A DNA stretch of 42,268 nt from Basidiobolus meristosporus CBS 931.73 (GCA_002104905.1 MCFE01000719.1:1-42268), one strand, 5' to 3'. Counted from the stretch's first letter, positions 19,326-30,713 are shown. Translations and numbers: made by a program. The notes: a model not told the origin generated them from the letters alone.

Positions 19326-21509
19326 ATGGAAGATCTATGATGCATGATCAAGGATTATCCTATGGTTTTTGAGTAGAACCAGTTGCAACAGCTATATAGC
19401 TTCACAATAGGAGCTATAGCAGAATACTGTGTGATTCTACTCCATTTGAGGCATGGAATGAATACAGACCAAGTGCAGAATATTGGAGAATACTTAAGTG
19501 TACTGCATATGCCCAGAAACTGCCCAGAAACCAGTCAAAATATGAGTAAAAAGGTGTACAATGCATATTTCTGGGCTAATACAATGAGGTTAAGGCAAAC
19601 AGACTCTTCAGTACAAAAGCAAAGGACCTCATCAAGTCCAGGGATGTTTTAAGAAGAAAATTCAAGATCTTTTCAAAAAGTGATGTCAGATGACAAAGAA
19701 TTCTGGATTGAATTTCACAAATTTTCAAGATTGAAACAGAGTAAAACAGTGATATTTTTCACTCCAGAGGACTGTTCAATGATGGCTCAGCCTGAATCAG
19801 TGCACAGGAATATCCCAGAAGTGAGCATTCTGGTGTTACAAGGCAGGAGATCCAGCCAGACCAGAGACAGCATATATTGCTATATCAATGTGGGTACAAA
19901 CTTAGCCTATGCCTATACAGTCCATATTACTGATCCCCAGACTGTAAAAGAGGCTGTAAATAGCACTCAGACAAAGTTCTGGATATTTGCAATGAATATG
20001 GAGTATCAGGCCCTGATGGAAAATCACACTTGGGACTTATTCAAATTACCAATCAGTCAAATACTGATAGGATACAGGTGGGTCTTCAAGACAAAATGAA
20101 AGGCTGATGGCACAATTGAGATACATAATGCAAGAATTGTGGCCAAAAGATACTCTCAAGCAAAAGGACTTGACTATACTGCAACTTTTGCACCGGTAAC
20201 CAAGTTTAATTCCATCAGATTAATATTGGCTATTGCAGCCAAATATAAGTCCCTATACAGCATATGAATGTACAAACTGTATTTCTGAATGGGGAACCTG
20301 GTGAGGATGTGTACATGCACCAGTCTGATGGGTTTGTTGACCAAGATGGTCCCAATTTGGTCTGCAAGCTTCAAATCTCTATGTGATCTGAAACAGTACC
20401 TATAGCCTGGAATTGCACAATAGATTCCTTTGTGGAATCTTTGAGTTTCCAAAGAGGTATTGCTGACTATAGTATCTATTATAAGCCAGATAGAGCAAAT
20501 CCAGTTCTATTAGCTCTATATGTGGATGATCTTATTCTAGCTGCCAATAGTCTCAAAACATTGAAAGAGACTAAATCCAGCCTATATAAGGGGCTCAAGA
20601 TGCCCAAAATATGGAACTCAGTTACTGCTTAGGGATAAAGTTATCCATAGACAGAGGTACCAGACTAACACCTAAAGCCAATCCAAGTATATTCAAGATA
20701 AACAAAAGTAGTACCAAATGGGAGACTCTAAACTGGCAGCCACCCCTATGGAGACAAAGCTTAACTTGGTCAATACTCAACCAATTCAATAGTGCTTGGT
20801 GTCACCTGAAAGCCCTGACTTTCCTTAGAAATCTGTGGCTGACAGTCTGATGTATATGATGCATGGAACATATCCAGTTTTTTCATATATCTAGTGGAAG
20901 CTGGCAGCTTGCATAATCAGAGTTATGGATCTGCTCACATTGAAGAAGTTGAGCCAGTTTTTAGATACCCAAATGGAATTGCTGATATCTGCTGAAGGTA
21001 CATCTATAAGGATTCAGAACAAGATCTTGTGGGATACTCTGATGCTGCTTGGGGATGAAAATCAGATGGTAGAAGATTCACAGCAGGATACACCTTTCTT
21101 TACTGTAAAGAAGCAATTTCATGTAATTCAAGTGAGTAACCAAACATTGCACTTTCTACCACAGAGGCAGAGTATATGGCAGCCTGTGAAGCTACAAAAG
21201 TAACAATGTGGTTAAGAAAGCTTTTCAAAATCTTAGGCTTATGTCAAAAATGCCTATTACTTTATTTCTTGATAATCCAGGATTTATACAAATAAGTAGA
21301 AGTTCAACTCTTCAAGCTAGAAGTAAGCATATACATATTAGACATTGCTTTAAGTGTGAAGCTAGATAGTATAACATATTTAGCTTAGTTTATTGTCCTA
21401 CAGATGAAAGGATTGCAGACAAATTTACTAAGCCATTAGCAAAAGACAAACTTGAATATCTCAAGTCAAGACTAGAACTAGTCAGTATGAGCATTTAGTT
21501 GAGTAGGAG
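19326..21509 (+). pseudogene. Copia integrase C-terminus, RT and RNase H
   Basis: The plus strand resumes in integrase (about 19326-19650), then the linker (19680-20099), RT with YRWVFKTK, a decayed MDVKTAFLNGEL block near 20260, LYVDDLILAANS (20516-20560), and RNase H with SDAAWG (about 21036) and LSTTEAEYMAACEATK (about 21145-21200). The end of pol is near 21400-21495 (DERIADKFTKPLAKDKLEYL). At least six frameshifts or stops. A GAGTAGGAG purine tract (21501-21509) precedes the 3' LTR. Confidence 0.88.
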
Positions 21510-21857
21510 TGTTATAAAAGCTCAGAATTCCACCTAAATACTCACCTATCTTAGTCACTTAGATCATTTCCTACAAATCTTAGAGAATACTGACCAAGTT
21601 CCTTGTTGGGGTTTACCTAAAATATTTTCACCAACATATCAGGTATACAGCAAATGAAATTCTCAATGTTGTCCAAATTACCTCAAGCTTGGCACACATG
21701 CTCTTGGGATCTTTTTAAACCTATTCTATGTGCTTAGTATGCTAAGACCATGTATAAGTGTAAATATTACTTTTGCACTGAATATTTCATTTAGTGAAAA
21801 CCACATAATTGGCTAGTCCTCCCATTCACTTCCAATATCTCTAAGACTCTCACTACA
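21510..21857 (+). repeat. LTR-B, 3' LTR of the 16.8-21.9 kb copia
   Basis: Starts TGTTATAAAAGCTCAG after the purine tract and ends in a decayed ACTCTCACTACAAA. It matches LTR-B throughout but is clearly diverged from the 5' LTR, so this host element is old. Confidence 0.85.
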
Positions 21858-22789
21858 AAAGCAGCAGTAAAGGACCTGGCAGCAATAAAAACCAGCAGCT
21901 TCCTTAGGAGCCTGCACAACAAGAGCTGAAAGCTCTAAACAAGTGGCAAAGAAATGTCAGGTTGCCAAAAGAGTGCCAGTAAGTGACAAGCAGCTAGAAA
22001 TGTATACACTAGTGTAGTATTCATCAAGGAGAAAATGTAGTTAAACACAATGAGGCACTCAGGCAGAGTAGTAGTGAAAGATCTGACAGTGATAAAGAAA
22101 AAGGGAAGGGAAAATGTCTACCCAAACCAGAGACAGGGAAGCATGAGAAAAAAGCTGCAGTTCCCACCAATTAATTTCATAAGCCTAGAACAGACTGAGT
22201 CCCATAATTGCTGAAAAGAACTACCAACAAGAAAACAGCTGTTTTTGCAAGAGTTGAAAGCACAGCAAGTTGAGCTACACTGCAGTGAGGTAGATGAGCT
22301 TGCAGAGAAAAGCAATTTGTCCACCACAGCCTCCAAATCCTTAATTGTAGACTGAATAGAGATCCCACTAACAGACAACAAAAAATATCAAGTGCTCACA
22401 AGAATATCTCAATGCCTACAGTGAAGCTTTAGGGTAATAACAAGCACAGCAAAATGTTACAGCACCTCTTCAAGAGCAGTGCTCAAGAAAACTCACCTGA
22501 ATATTGCAAGGATTTACTGCAAAAAGTGGCAAATGAGATGCCAAGCCTTGCAGTGCTGGCTAAAGACCAGGACATATGGCAACCAGTGATTGGACCATGG
22601 CATAAAGCCATGGGGTTCCTGCCAAAATCATGCAAAAAGGGCATTTTGGCAGAAATTCTTACTGAATGGTGAACTCTGATAGGGTTACTGATTGAGTGCC
22701 AGGTTGGGCTTAATATTTGTGTTGGGAATAGGGACTTGTGTAGGTCAGTATACATGGAAATTAAGCACTTGGTTCATTCTTCCTGTATT
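21858..22789. other. Unrecognised, probably transposon-derived sequence
   Basis: This 0.9-kb stretch is CpG-free like the surrounding elements. In plus frames it gives lysine-rich, coding-like pieces (for example 22454-22672, with DLLQKVANEMPSLAVLAKDQ) separated by stops. It may be a decayed ORF1 or gag of another element. I cannot match it to any other copy in the window. Confidence 0.4.
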
Positions 22790-22985
22790 TCAAGGTTTTG
22801 TCTGCTATATTTTAGCAGGGCATTCTTCTGCCATAACAATATTCCAAAGTCTACTTTTCTGTAGCAGCATCTTCATCTTTGCCTTCCAGAGTTGGTTGTA
22901 AGATATATCCACATTTCAGCTAAAGTAAAAAGACCAGTAATAGCAACAGTAAACATTTCAGAGAGTACCAGCATAGTGCTTGTAG
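22790..22985 (-). pseudogene. N-terminal copia gag fragment
   Basis: On the minus strand this matches the start of gag at 15520-15697: the MLLQ..LW and ILMGEECP-like blocks, the leader and a decayed priming site. It is truncated at about 22790, leaving only the first 60 or so gag codons. Confidence 0.75.
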
Positions 22986-23331
22986 ACTTTTATAGGAGCT
23001 TGGAGCTATTGCAAGTGATTGGGAGAACAAGAAGAAATGTGGTTCTCACTCAACAATTGAATGAATGTAAAAGTAGCATTTATACTTTCAAATGGTCTTG
23101 GCAAAGCAATCATGCAGAATATATTTAGAAAGGCTCCACAAGCATGTGTACAAAGTTTGGGACTTTTTGAAATCATTGCAATATTTCTTGTTCTGAACAC
23201 CCCATGTTTTGGTGAAAATATTCCAAGTAAATGCCAATATAAAATTTGGTCAGATTCTCTTAGCATTTTGACAGTGATCTGAGTGACTAAGTCAGGTGAA
23301 TAATTTGGTGCAATTACTAATTTTTACAACA
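22986..23331 (-). repeat. LTR-B, 5' LTR of the gag fragment
   Basis: About 346 bp. The left end is decayed (TTTTATAGGAGCTTGGAG against TGTTGTAAGAGTCTTGGAG) and the right end is TTTTTACAACA at 23331. It matches LTR-B throughout and precedes gag on the minus strand. Confidence 0.83.
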
Positions 23332-23830
23332 GAATTTACAAATCTTTTGATGTCCAAAACCTATCAGCATACAATTGAGATTGGCCAGTTAGTAATATGA
23401 TCAAGTCCCAAATCTGACTTTCCACAGCTATTACAGACCTCCAAACCTTTTCTAGGGGCTGCTTTGGGCATACTTTGCTGTCCAGAACTCATCATTGTTA
23501 ACTGGATAGGTCTAGGCCAAGTTTATAGCCATGCTGACGTGTTCATTTGTGCTATATGCATTGCAATTAACTACTTTGCCTTGTGATAATTAATGATCAC
23601 TTTGGGGATATTCCATAGTACTAACTTAGGCTCAAATACTTGGCATTGTTTTGCACTGATTTGGTCCTGGCTATTGGTGAGTTTAGGTAAGAAATCCCAA
23701 GATTCATAGAATATGATCTGAGTAATCAGGCGAGTGTTTTACTTGCCTGTAACTTTGGGATTTACTACTGGTAGCTTAAAGATTTGGATATAATTACAAA
23801 ATATACAGCATGAGCTCCTTTTGTAAACAA
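23332..23830 (-). pseudogene. Copia integrase-RT linker fragment, other subfamily
   Basis: On the minus strand one frame reads a WRSVIAVESQIWDLI block and a RFWTSK block, corresponding to [20 protein letters not shown] and WVYKTK in the main family. The first 195 bp are shared with 16204-16398. CpG stays low to about 23,830, where host-like sequence begins. Confidence 0.55.
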
Positions 23831-24964
23831 TTTAAAAGTTATTGTTGGAAAGAGGAAATTGCATGAAGTGGGTACTAGGAGATTTAGTAGCAATTAGTGG
23901 ACTATGCCACGGCACTTTTCATTGTTATAGAGTTGGATATAAATACTACATGTAGAACCTCACAGAAATAACCATCAGAATTAAATAGCAAAGATGATGG
24001 AAAGCGGAGTACATCACTTGGGGCCTTTCCTACTAATCTACACTTCCGTAATTCCAAAGAAATTGCAGTTGATTTTGCAATACTAAATCCGCCTTACAGT
24101 CAAACTTTACGAAATTGTGTTAGTGTTGAATCATAGAATATACATGTATTGACAAACCAGTTAGTAGCATCAAATTCAATCCCTTGAGTACATGAGCCCT
24201 TAAGTGTTGTTGGCTGTGAGAGAGTATTTCTATTGACGTGCTGGTGCGTAAGGTGTTCCACAAAACAGAACACATTCTACATTCAAACCATCATGCAATC
24301 ACTGCGGTTAATTGATCGAGCCCTCATCTCCAAGTGTGGCCAGAATATTTGATAGAAACTGACTTGATCCATATATTATACACACGCTTCTTCCATATTT
24401 CTTATTGGCCACATTATCGTGTGATACTAAGCCCAATATGCACCAGATCTCATACGCCTCTGCCGACGTTCCGTTAGAGCCGCATTATCCAACGGGGAGT
24501 ACAGCCATGTGAGACACTGAAAACATCCACCTCACTACCAGTTTCCCACCAAACCAGAGAGTAACATGTCCAGATCTGGGGGCGTATGGCGTTCAATTTC
24601 AATTCCGGATGAATCAAGGTGCTGCAATGGGTGATCGAGCACAGTGCATAACCGATATTACGGATGGGGATAAACTAGGTAGCTCTCCACTGTGGCACCC
24701 ATTGATTGGCATTGACCATCGTTCCCTGACTTTCCAACGTAACAACTACATGCAAAGTGCTGCTTCGATCATGTACATGCTTTCATGTAGTTGAATAATG
24801 CCGTAATAGGTAGTGCCTCTGCTAGAATTTGTGTGTGGACTATCCAAATCCAGTCATGACATGAATACAATTGTTTTCACGAATTCTTATTTACACTTTG
24901 ATTTTATTGATGCACGAGGGACGGATTACATGATAAAAATATGTACAATACAATGTCGAGAATA
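23831..24964. other. Host-like intergenic sequence, no gene supported
   Basis: CpG dinucleotides become frequent here, marking the transition from transposons to host DNA. Two short plus frames (24609-24794 and 24813-25058) have no recognisable domain and no clear splice partners. I see no tRNA, no repeat and no transposon motif. Confidence 0.5.
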
Positions 24965-25525
24965 TTATTTCGCGACTGAGGGTGTTAGCGAGATATACAG
25001 GGTGGAGATTCGACATGAAGAATCGTTCCCCGCCACAAACCCTCGCAACAGTACTTGATCGAAGTCCGAGTTTTCCTGGATCAGCTCTTTGACGGTGTTG
25101 CCACCCATCGTGCCACCATATGCCTTGAATCCATTTGGCGGATTCGTACCTGATGTGACTGATTTGTTGCTACCGAGTGCCCTCTTGGCTAGAAAAACGT
25201 TTGGCGGGGATGTTGGTTGATTTGCTCTGGTGATACTTTCATTCTGTGCTGAATCTACTTGCAAGTGACAAGACGTGTTGGACGTATTGGTCAATCTGGT
25301 GAACTTATTCTCAACATAGCTAGTGGTGCTACGTCTGGGTTTTGGATAGAGGCAGCATAATATATTTAACATCATCGTTGTTAGAAAAGCTGTTTTTGCA
25401 AACAATGTGGTTGATCTAGAGCTATCCACTATATTTATAACTTTGCAAATCAATGGACATTTGTTCTTCAGATCGAGTTCGGCGGGAGAAATCCGAATGA
25501 AAGGACTTTTGCTATTTGGACAAGT
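24965..25525 (-). CDS. Hypothetical protein, paralogue of 26030-26425, likely a 3' exon
   Basis: An open frame of 186 codons from a stop at 25526 to the stop at 24965, with no ATG near its start, so it is probably a terminal exon. It has a short hydrophobic stretch (TAFLTTMMLNILCCLYP), then a Ser/Thr/Asn-rich polar region. It ends in SDFDQVLLRGFVAGNDSS, a short RISTLYISLTP block and the terminal residues. The last 35 residues align with the end of the frame at 26030-26425 on the same strand. I do not recognise the family. A tail after a membrane segment is possible. A pseudogene cannot be excluded because no 5' exons could be modelled. Confidence 0.45.
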   Translation of the reverse strand, partial: TCPNSKSPFIRISPAELDLKNKCPLICKVINIVDSSRSTTLFAKTAFLTTMMLNILCCLYPKPRRSTTSYVENKFTRLTNTSNTSCHLQVDSAQNESITRANQPTSPPNVFLAKRALGSNKSVTSGTNPPNGFKAYGGTMGGNTVKELIQENSDFDQVLLRGFVAGNDSSCRISTLYISLTPSVAK

Positions 25526-26029
25526 TTAGAACCCGGTTTGCCAATGCGAGAGCTTCACATCATAGTTAATTGCAATGGAACATCTTCAATGGAGGCGTGC
25601 ATGATGTCCCCTACAGGCCTCAACCTAATATGATGATTTACTAAGGCGGGTATAGATATAGGAATCTACGTCGTTGATCTGGCAACCGGATTTTAGAGAA
25701 CTCGGGAAAGGCAGTTTTGCCGAAGATATCATGACTCTCATTAGAGCAAGTTTATCTTGCAAGAGGCTTAAACCCCTGGTAATTTTGTTTGACTTCATCA
25801 GTGACTGAATGGAGGATATTTCGAGTGCGATATGCAGAGGGCATTGGTATCTGGTTAATCGTCCTGATATCGAAAGTATGCACAAGCAAACCAATCTGTA
25901 TAACTTGAATAACTTTATACAATTTCTATAAGACTCAGATTAACATCCTTATTGTGTTGGGAAAATGAACCTATATTTATGTACATTGAAGAAATTATGG
26001 CCAGCAGTAATCTACAAATGGGTTGTTCC
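25526..26029. other. Spacer between the two paralogous frames
   Basis: On the minus strand, 25625-25894 is open for 89 codons with a helical-looking sequence (LLQDKLALMRVMISSAKLPF), which could be an upstream exon of the 24965-25525 gene, but no splice sites in phase were found. Otherwise nothing recognisable. Confidence 0.3.
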
Positions 26030-26425
26030 TTAATTGGCGAGCAAGGCTGGAGTCAAAGTGATGTGCAATGTTGGAATCCTCTGAGAGCCATCGTTAAGCA
26101 GGAAGCCGTAGAGTAACACCTCTTCGAAATCCGGTGAAGGCTTAACGTCATCTTGCACAGTCCTTGGATCATTCCTCCAACGACAATCAGGCTTGATAAG
26201 CTGGCTAGTTCTCAGGTGATGGCGAAGAAATCCAGTGGCAGGCGCATAAGAAGATGGTGGCATAAAGGCCATGGCGGGGTGTCTGAGAGTATTGTCCTCA
26301 ATACTGGCTGTACTATTCGATTTACTCCCATCTACCAATTTGACAAATCCACTTCTCTTACGCGCCGTCGCTTTCGCGCTCTTTTTGGGAAATAGACAAT
26401 CCAACATCAGAATATAAAGTAAATC
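26030..26425 (-). CDS. Hypothetical protein, paralogue of 24965-25525, likely a 3' exon
   Basis: The frame is open from just after a TAG (CATTCCTTAG, which could also be a 3' splice site) at 26425 to the stop at 26030. An ATG at 26407 gives 125 residues. It starts with a hydrophobic stretch (LLYILMLDCLFP), then a basic region (KKSAKATARKRSGF), and ends PDFEEVLLYGFLLNDGSQ followed by RIPTLHITLTP. This end matches the downstream paralogue (DF..VLL.GF...ND.S.RI.TL.I.LTP). A possible first exon with ATG at 26575 (MHTPQPYFSQFVERVGK) lies upstream, but I could not join it in frame. Family unknown. Confidence 0.45.
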   Translation of the reverse strand, partial: DLLYILMLDCLFPKKSAKATARKRSGFVKLVDGSKSNSTASIEDNTLRHPAMAFMPPSSYAPATGFLRHHLRTSQLIKPDCRWRNDPRTVQDDVKPSPDFEEVLLYGFLLNDGSQRIPTLHITLTPALLAN

Positions 26426-26428
26426 CTA

Positions 26429-27799
26429 AGGAATGCTAGCGATGTCTGGGAATAGGGCAAGATGACTTACACAATGACTCACTTATATATTTTCTGGGTG
26501 ATACTCAACCTTACCGCTGCTTGTCTTACCGACACGTTCGACGAACTGTGAGAAATATGGTTGAGGGGTATGCATGGCTAGTAGTCAATGGTTATTGGTA
26601 AACAGCGTGGCGAGATTCCAGTTCAGAGCGGGCCGCTTGAAACGATACTAGTGTTTTCCCACTAATCCATCGCTTACGCCTAATCCAAAGCCTAATTGGC
26701 ATAAATTGTAAGACATGGACGCATTCTCCTCACAATTTCCAGGAATTCATCAACGTTCCATTGAACGGCGGAGCTAGATAACAATCCGAATTGGACTGAA
26801 CTTGGACTATCCTGATTTTTAGAGCAAGCGATACCAACGACAAGCTTTAATTCGATCACAAGCCACAGTATGTTGTTCGACAGAAACGGCTACCCTTGAG
26901 AGAGAAACAAGATCCGTACTTCTATATATAGAAATGACCCTTAAATGTTGATGAGCGGCTGCTCTTTAGACTGATCTTTACCCCAAATCAATATTTTAAT
27001 GAGCGTTTATTGTCGAACTCATGTATGTAGTGAGATGAGATGATCTGTTCTGTGTCCAGTAAGCTGGCCAGCACTGTGGAATTGTCACGAGAACAGGAAT
27101 AGGCCATGTCAAGATTGTACATATTCATGCGTACTTCGGAAGCTCGGACCAGAGTACGTTGGCTTAGATTCTCCCTAGACATGATTCATAGATTTAATAA
27201 GTCTTACATAGTGCTGAATTTCCCCAACCAAATACTACCAATTCAACTGTGACCATAGTCGGTCAATAGTTAAGCCACATAAGGCACCATCGTTGGTTAA
27301 GCCTTACGTTAAGGAGTGAATGTTGACTAAAACTGGCAAGCTGATGTGATGACCGAGGAATTCCAGCAAGAAGTAAATCATCCTAATGGATCGGTTTGAT
27401 AAACGGCTTACATACAGGCTCGTCCACATTGCTGCCTCTAATCCACTGCCTTATCAGGAAGTTGATTTAGAATATGCTTACTATTTAGTCTAAAGTGTGT
27501 GACAATATAACATTGTTGCTCAAAGCTCATTTCCATCCAATGCGCGATCAGCAGAAACATGATTACGCTTACTAAGCGGCATCATCATTACCTCAGTAGA
27601 TCTGTTATGGCAATTTTGGTACCACTATTTTAGATATGTACCTGATCAAATGTTTTCTTCAGAACCTAGCCTAGGTCAATGCTGTAATCAGTGAATATTT
27701 TTACCCTGAACTTGCTTTAACATGGGTACAATGGCGATATGACTTTGGAAATGAATCGAGATACGCTACATCAGCTCTTTAGCAAAGGAAACACCCAAA
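26429..27799. other. Intergenic region upstream of the HAD gene
   Basis: Contains the possible short exon near 26530-26575 (minus) and a minus frame of 64 codons at 26988-27182 (starts MSRENLSQRTLVRASEVRMN) with a true ATG but no known domain; I give it low weight. The last 600 bp are the likely promoter region of the HAD gene; I see no distinctive motif there. Confidence 0.4.
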
Positions 27800-28495
27800 A
27801 TGTCCACCGAAAATACTAGTTTTCGCGCAAAAGCCTTCCTTTTCGATTTGGACGGTACGTTGGTAAACACGATTGCTGCTGTGGAGAAGCACTATACCAT
27901 CTGGGCCAACGAATTGGGCATTGAACCACAACCTGTCATTGAGTATTGCCATGGAGTACGTTCTATTGAAGTCATGAACAAATTTGCCCCGCCTGGAAAG
28001 GTTTTCTCCATAGAAGAGACGAATGCTTGGGAGGAGGTTCTACGACTGGACTCTGAAGGTGTCTTTGTTGTACCAGGTATCGTCGAGCTTCTTGCGAAAC
28101 TTCCCAAAGAGCGTTGGGCCATTGTTACTTCTGGAACTCGTTCAATGGCCGAAACCCGACTGAAGCAAATGAACCTTCCTATTCCTGAAGTGTTTATTAC
28201 TGCTGATTCTGTTACCCATGGCAAGCCACACCCTGAAGGATACTTGACTGCTGCCTCGAGATTGGGCTTCAAACCTGAAGAGTGTATGATTTTTGAAGAT
28301 GCGCCTGCAGGCATTGAGGCTGGGATCAACGGTGGTATCCCTTCTATTGCCACAACCACCAGCTACAAGCCAGATATGCTTCAGAGAGCCGTAGCAATTA
28401 TAGATAACTACCATGATATAAAAATAGAAGCAATCACTAATGCTGAAAATGAAATGGAGTTTGATATCGTCGTTGTTAACAATAAAAAGCAGTAG
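27800..28495 (+). CDS. HAD-superfamily sugar or glycerol phosphatase (GPP/DOG type)
   Basis: A 231-residue intronless frame for a soluble, Mg-dependent HAD phosphatase. All four HAD motifs are visible: motif I FDLDGTLVNT (Asp16 nucleophile, Asp18), motif II VTSGTRS (Thr110-Ser111), motif III Lys142 in THGKPHPEGY and motif IV FEDAPAGIEAG (Glu166, Asp167). A helical cap lies between motifs I and II, typical of subfamily IA. The order and the HGKPHPEGYL and FEDAPAGI signatures match yeast glycerol-3-phosphatases and 2-deoxyglucose-6-phosphatases (GPP1/2, DOG1/2), but substrate cannot be told from sequence. The length suits the family (about 240-250). The start follows CCCAAAATG. The C-terminus beyond residue 205 is variable. 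No operon-like link to its neighbours. Confidence 0.92.
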   Translation: MSTENTSFRAKAFLFDLDGTLVNTIAAVEKHYTIWANELGIEPQPVIEYCHGVRSIEVMNKFAPPGKVFSIEETNAWEEVLRLDSEGVFVVPGIVELLAKLPKERWAIVTSGTRSMAETRLKQMNLPIPEVFITADSVTHGKPHPEGYLTAASRLGFKPEECMIFEDAPAGIEAGINGGIPSIATTTSYKPDMLQRAVAIIDNYHDIKIEAITNAENEMEFDIVVVNNKKQ

Positions 28496-28881
28496 GCGCC
28501 CAAATGCCGAGATTTGAGACTAAACCTCTCTAGTAATAATGTGATAGCTGGTTCTGAGGTCCAATGTGACTACACATTTATTGAAGGACACACCAAATAG
28601 ATGTCGATGGCGTAAGTCCCGCTACGCCATTCCGTTTTCCAGTTAATTGGAAACATCGTGAGTAATCGTTATTGTGATATCCAGTACAAACCTCAAACTT
28701 GGTTTTATTGAGACATCTTGTAAACAGATGGTGATGCATGCTACACAGAAAATCCAGCAATCTAGGGAATAAGACTTGATCGAGCTTGGTAAGTACATGG
28801 TATTGGCAGGAACGTATAGTCTAGAACAATCGATTGGAGGTTATCCCCTTAGGTAGTGACATCACCTCCGGTAAGTTCTTG
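28496..28881. other. 3' flank of the HAD gene
   Basis: No gene supported. A GTAAGT donor-like site occurs at 28871 (CCTCCGGTAAGT), just before the coding-like frame that follows, and may be a splice donor of a gene whose first exon I could not define. Confidence 0.3.
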
Positions 28882-29470
28882 TGAAAGGAGTCAGGCCCAT
28901 ATGGGGAGAGTTCGGAAAGGGCGACCTGCACTGAATCAAGAATAGCAAAGGCTAAACATGTTGATAATTCCCTACTTGACTGGCAACTTGTAGAGCCTTA
29001 TAACTCCCAGGATGAGATCATCTGTGGAGGTGCCTCCAGGGGGATCGGTTCATTATATGTTACTGAGGTGTGTTTAGCAACGCCAATCATACCAATTCCA
29101 CTGATGATGTATCCGTCAATATGGAAGCTTGTTTATTGTAAAACGGTGTCAAACTACGAATTGCATAGTATAAACTGTTTTGAGGAATAACATCCGGCTA
29201 CTGTATCAGGACATGAGCAGAATGCAGATGCTCAACAAAAACCAATAGAACTGATACCATGTCAGCAGCTTATTGTGTCAGCATCATGAGATCTGACCCA
29301 TGTACCAGAGAGCGGCGATACCTCGTATCCTTGCTACAATTGCGGTAAATCTGCTAAAAGATATACCGCACATACTGTAGATGATTCAGCGAGCGGATGT
29401 GCATTGTCAGGTGGTGCTTATTGGGTCCCTCCACAATATATTAACGCCTTATATGGTGTAAACCAGTAAC
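28882..29470 (+). pseudogene. Coding-like stretch with two in-frame stops, Cys-rich end
   Basis: One plus frame stays open from 28882 to 29187 (102 codons), meets TAA at 29188-29190, stays open for 32 codons to a TGA at 29287-29289 and continues for 59 codons to a TAA at 29467-29469. The last part reads SGDTSYPCYNCGKSAKRY and later ALSGGAYWVPPQYINALY, which looks like real protein. No start codon is visible, and the stops could be removed by introns or could mark a pseudogene. I do not recognise the family. It is CpG-rich, so not one of the transposons seen here. Confidence 0.3.
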
Positions 29471-29632
29471 GTTAAACCACTTCGATGCTCTATTATGGGA
29501 AAGCAAATGTGCATCTTAATATGCCAATGATTGGGCACATGGAAGGCTTACCACTCTTTACTGGCGAATGGTCATCCTCCAAAAGCGATCGGAAGCTGTG
29601 GGCTGATCATAAGCAATGCAATAACGGACAAT

Positions 29633-30713
29633 TCATTTTGAGGGTAGTGTGTGCGAGTTGGCCGAGTAGGTTTCACCATTTCCTTGTACTTCAACATCTT
29701 CCAGTTTTGTGACATCGGAGTTAGAAGATTGACTAGGTAGCTGGGAAGTCTTGTCCCTACTCTTCCATATCCTTCTATAGATCTCAGACAGGTTTGCCGT
29801 AAAGCCAAATACCAGACTTAACCAGAATGACTCGCTTATGCTTAGAAACGTCTGAATCGCATTTAAGATGAAGTTGTAGTAGTTTGGGTCTTTGAGCTGG
29901 ATTATACGGTTGACTACACCAGGAATCCAGCACAAGAGGAATATAACAACATATAGAACGTATCGCCCAAGAAACCTTTCGTAGGGGTGCTTCCTGGATC
30001 GTTGCTGTTCCCAAGGATTTCTACGTAGACGTGATACTTGATACAAAGTAGCCGCTAATAGTACGATGTATATTAGGCAAGACAGCAAAAGCCATCCATA
30101 AAAAGTACCTATACGCAGGTCACCAGCAGTCGGTTGAATCCAGCACCTAGAGCAATGTTAGAGGTGTGTTTACCAATATGACTCTTTCTATATCTCACCA
30201 GGCCCTCAACGGCTCTATATCGTGTAGATTGGCAAGTAAGGGTATCATTGATATCGCAGGCAGTCCCATCGAAATGATTGTGAACTTCATCATAATTTTC
30301 CTTCTAAGAAAATTAAACTTTCCTATAGGTAGAAGGATTACGAAGCTAGTTCAGCGTTAGCGTGAAGTCAGTAAACAGGAAAGAGAGTAGGCTTACATAT
30401 TGACACATATACAAATTCCCCAAAGCCAGTTAGATACATTAAAATATGTGATGTGTAGTGCCTGAAGAATGCACACAACTCTCCTTTCTCTCCAATTCAA
30501 GGCCTGATATATTAATGCCCCACCATTGAGGAATACATTGATAAGGGAAAGGAAAAGCAAGGATTTATGATGGGCTGTGATATTATTTGAAGCGTTCACT
30601 AAAAAATGTCGATTGATTAAGTGGTAGTTAAATATGACGAAGGCGCAACCAGTTAAAGAAAGGACGTTGCCAGCTGTAACTAGGTTCTGGAGTACCTCGC
30701 CTTCTGTTGGCAT
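29633..30713 (-). CDS. Seven-transmembrane receptor, cAMP-receptor-like GPCR (3 exons)
   Basis: Exons 30397-30713, 30199-30345 and 29633-30146, joined over GT..AG introns of 51 bp (30346-30396) and 52 bp (30147-30198), give 325 residues. Hydrophobic helices include LVTAGNVLSLTGCAFVIFNY (TM1), SLLFLSLINVFLNGGALIYQ (TM2), VVCILQALHITYFNVSNWLW (TM3), a helix at the exon 1-2 border and in exon 2, GWLLLSCLIYIVLLAATLYQ (TM5), YVLYVVIFLLCWIPGVV (TM6) and a last helix near FWLSLVFGFTANL. Cys81 at TM3 and Cys156 in WCWIQPT (second outer loop) are placed for the usual GPCR disulfide; this loop and the overall shape match the Dictyostelium cAR/fungal Git3-like class. The tail is Ser-rich and likely phosphorylated. 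It should sense an external ligand at the plasma membrane and signal via G proteins; the ligand is unknown. Confidence 0.85.

Noticed and set aside
27892-28359. Minus-strand open frame of 155 codons
   Set aside because: It is the antisense of the HAD phosphatase gene.
28930-29060. Faint resemblance of the coding-like frame to a trypsin-type protease (an ICGG block)
   Set aside because: No catalytic His region and no GDSGGP follow in frame. Not enough to name a protease.
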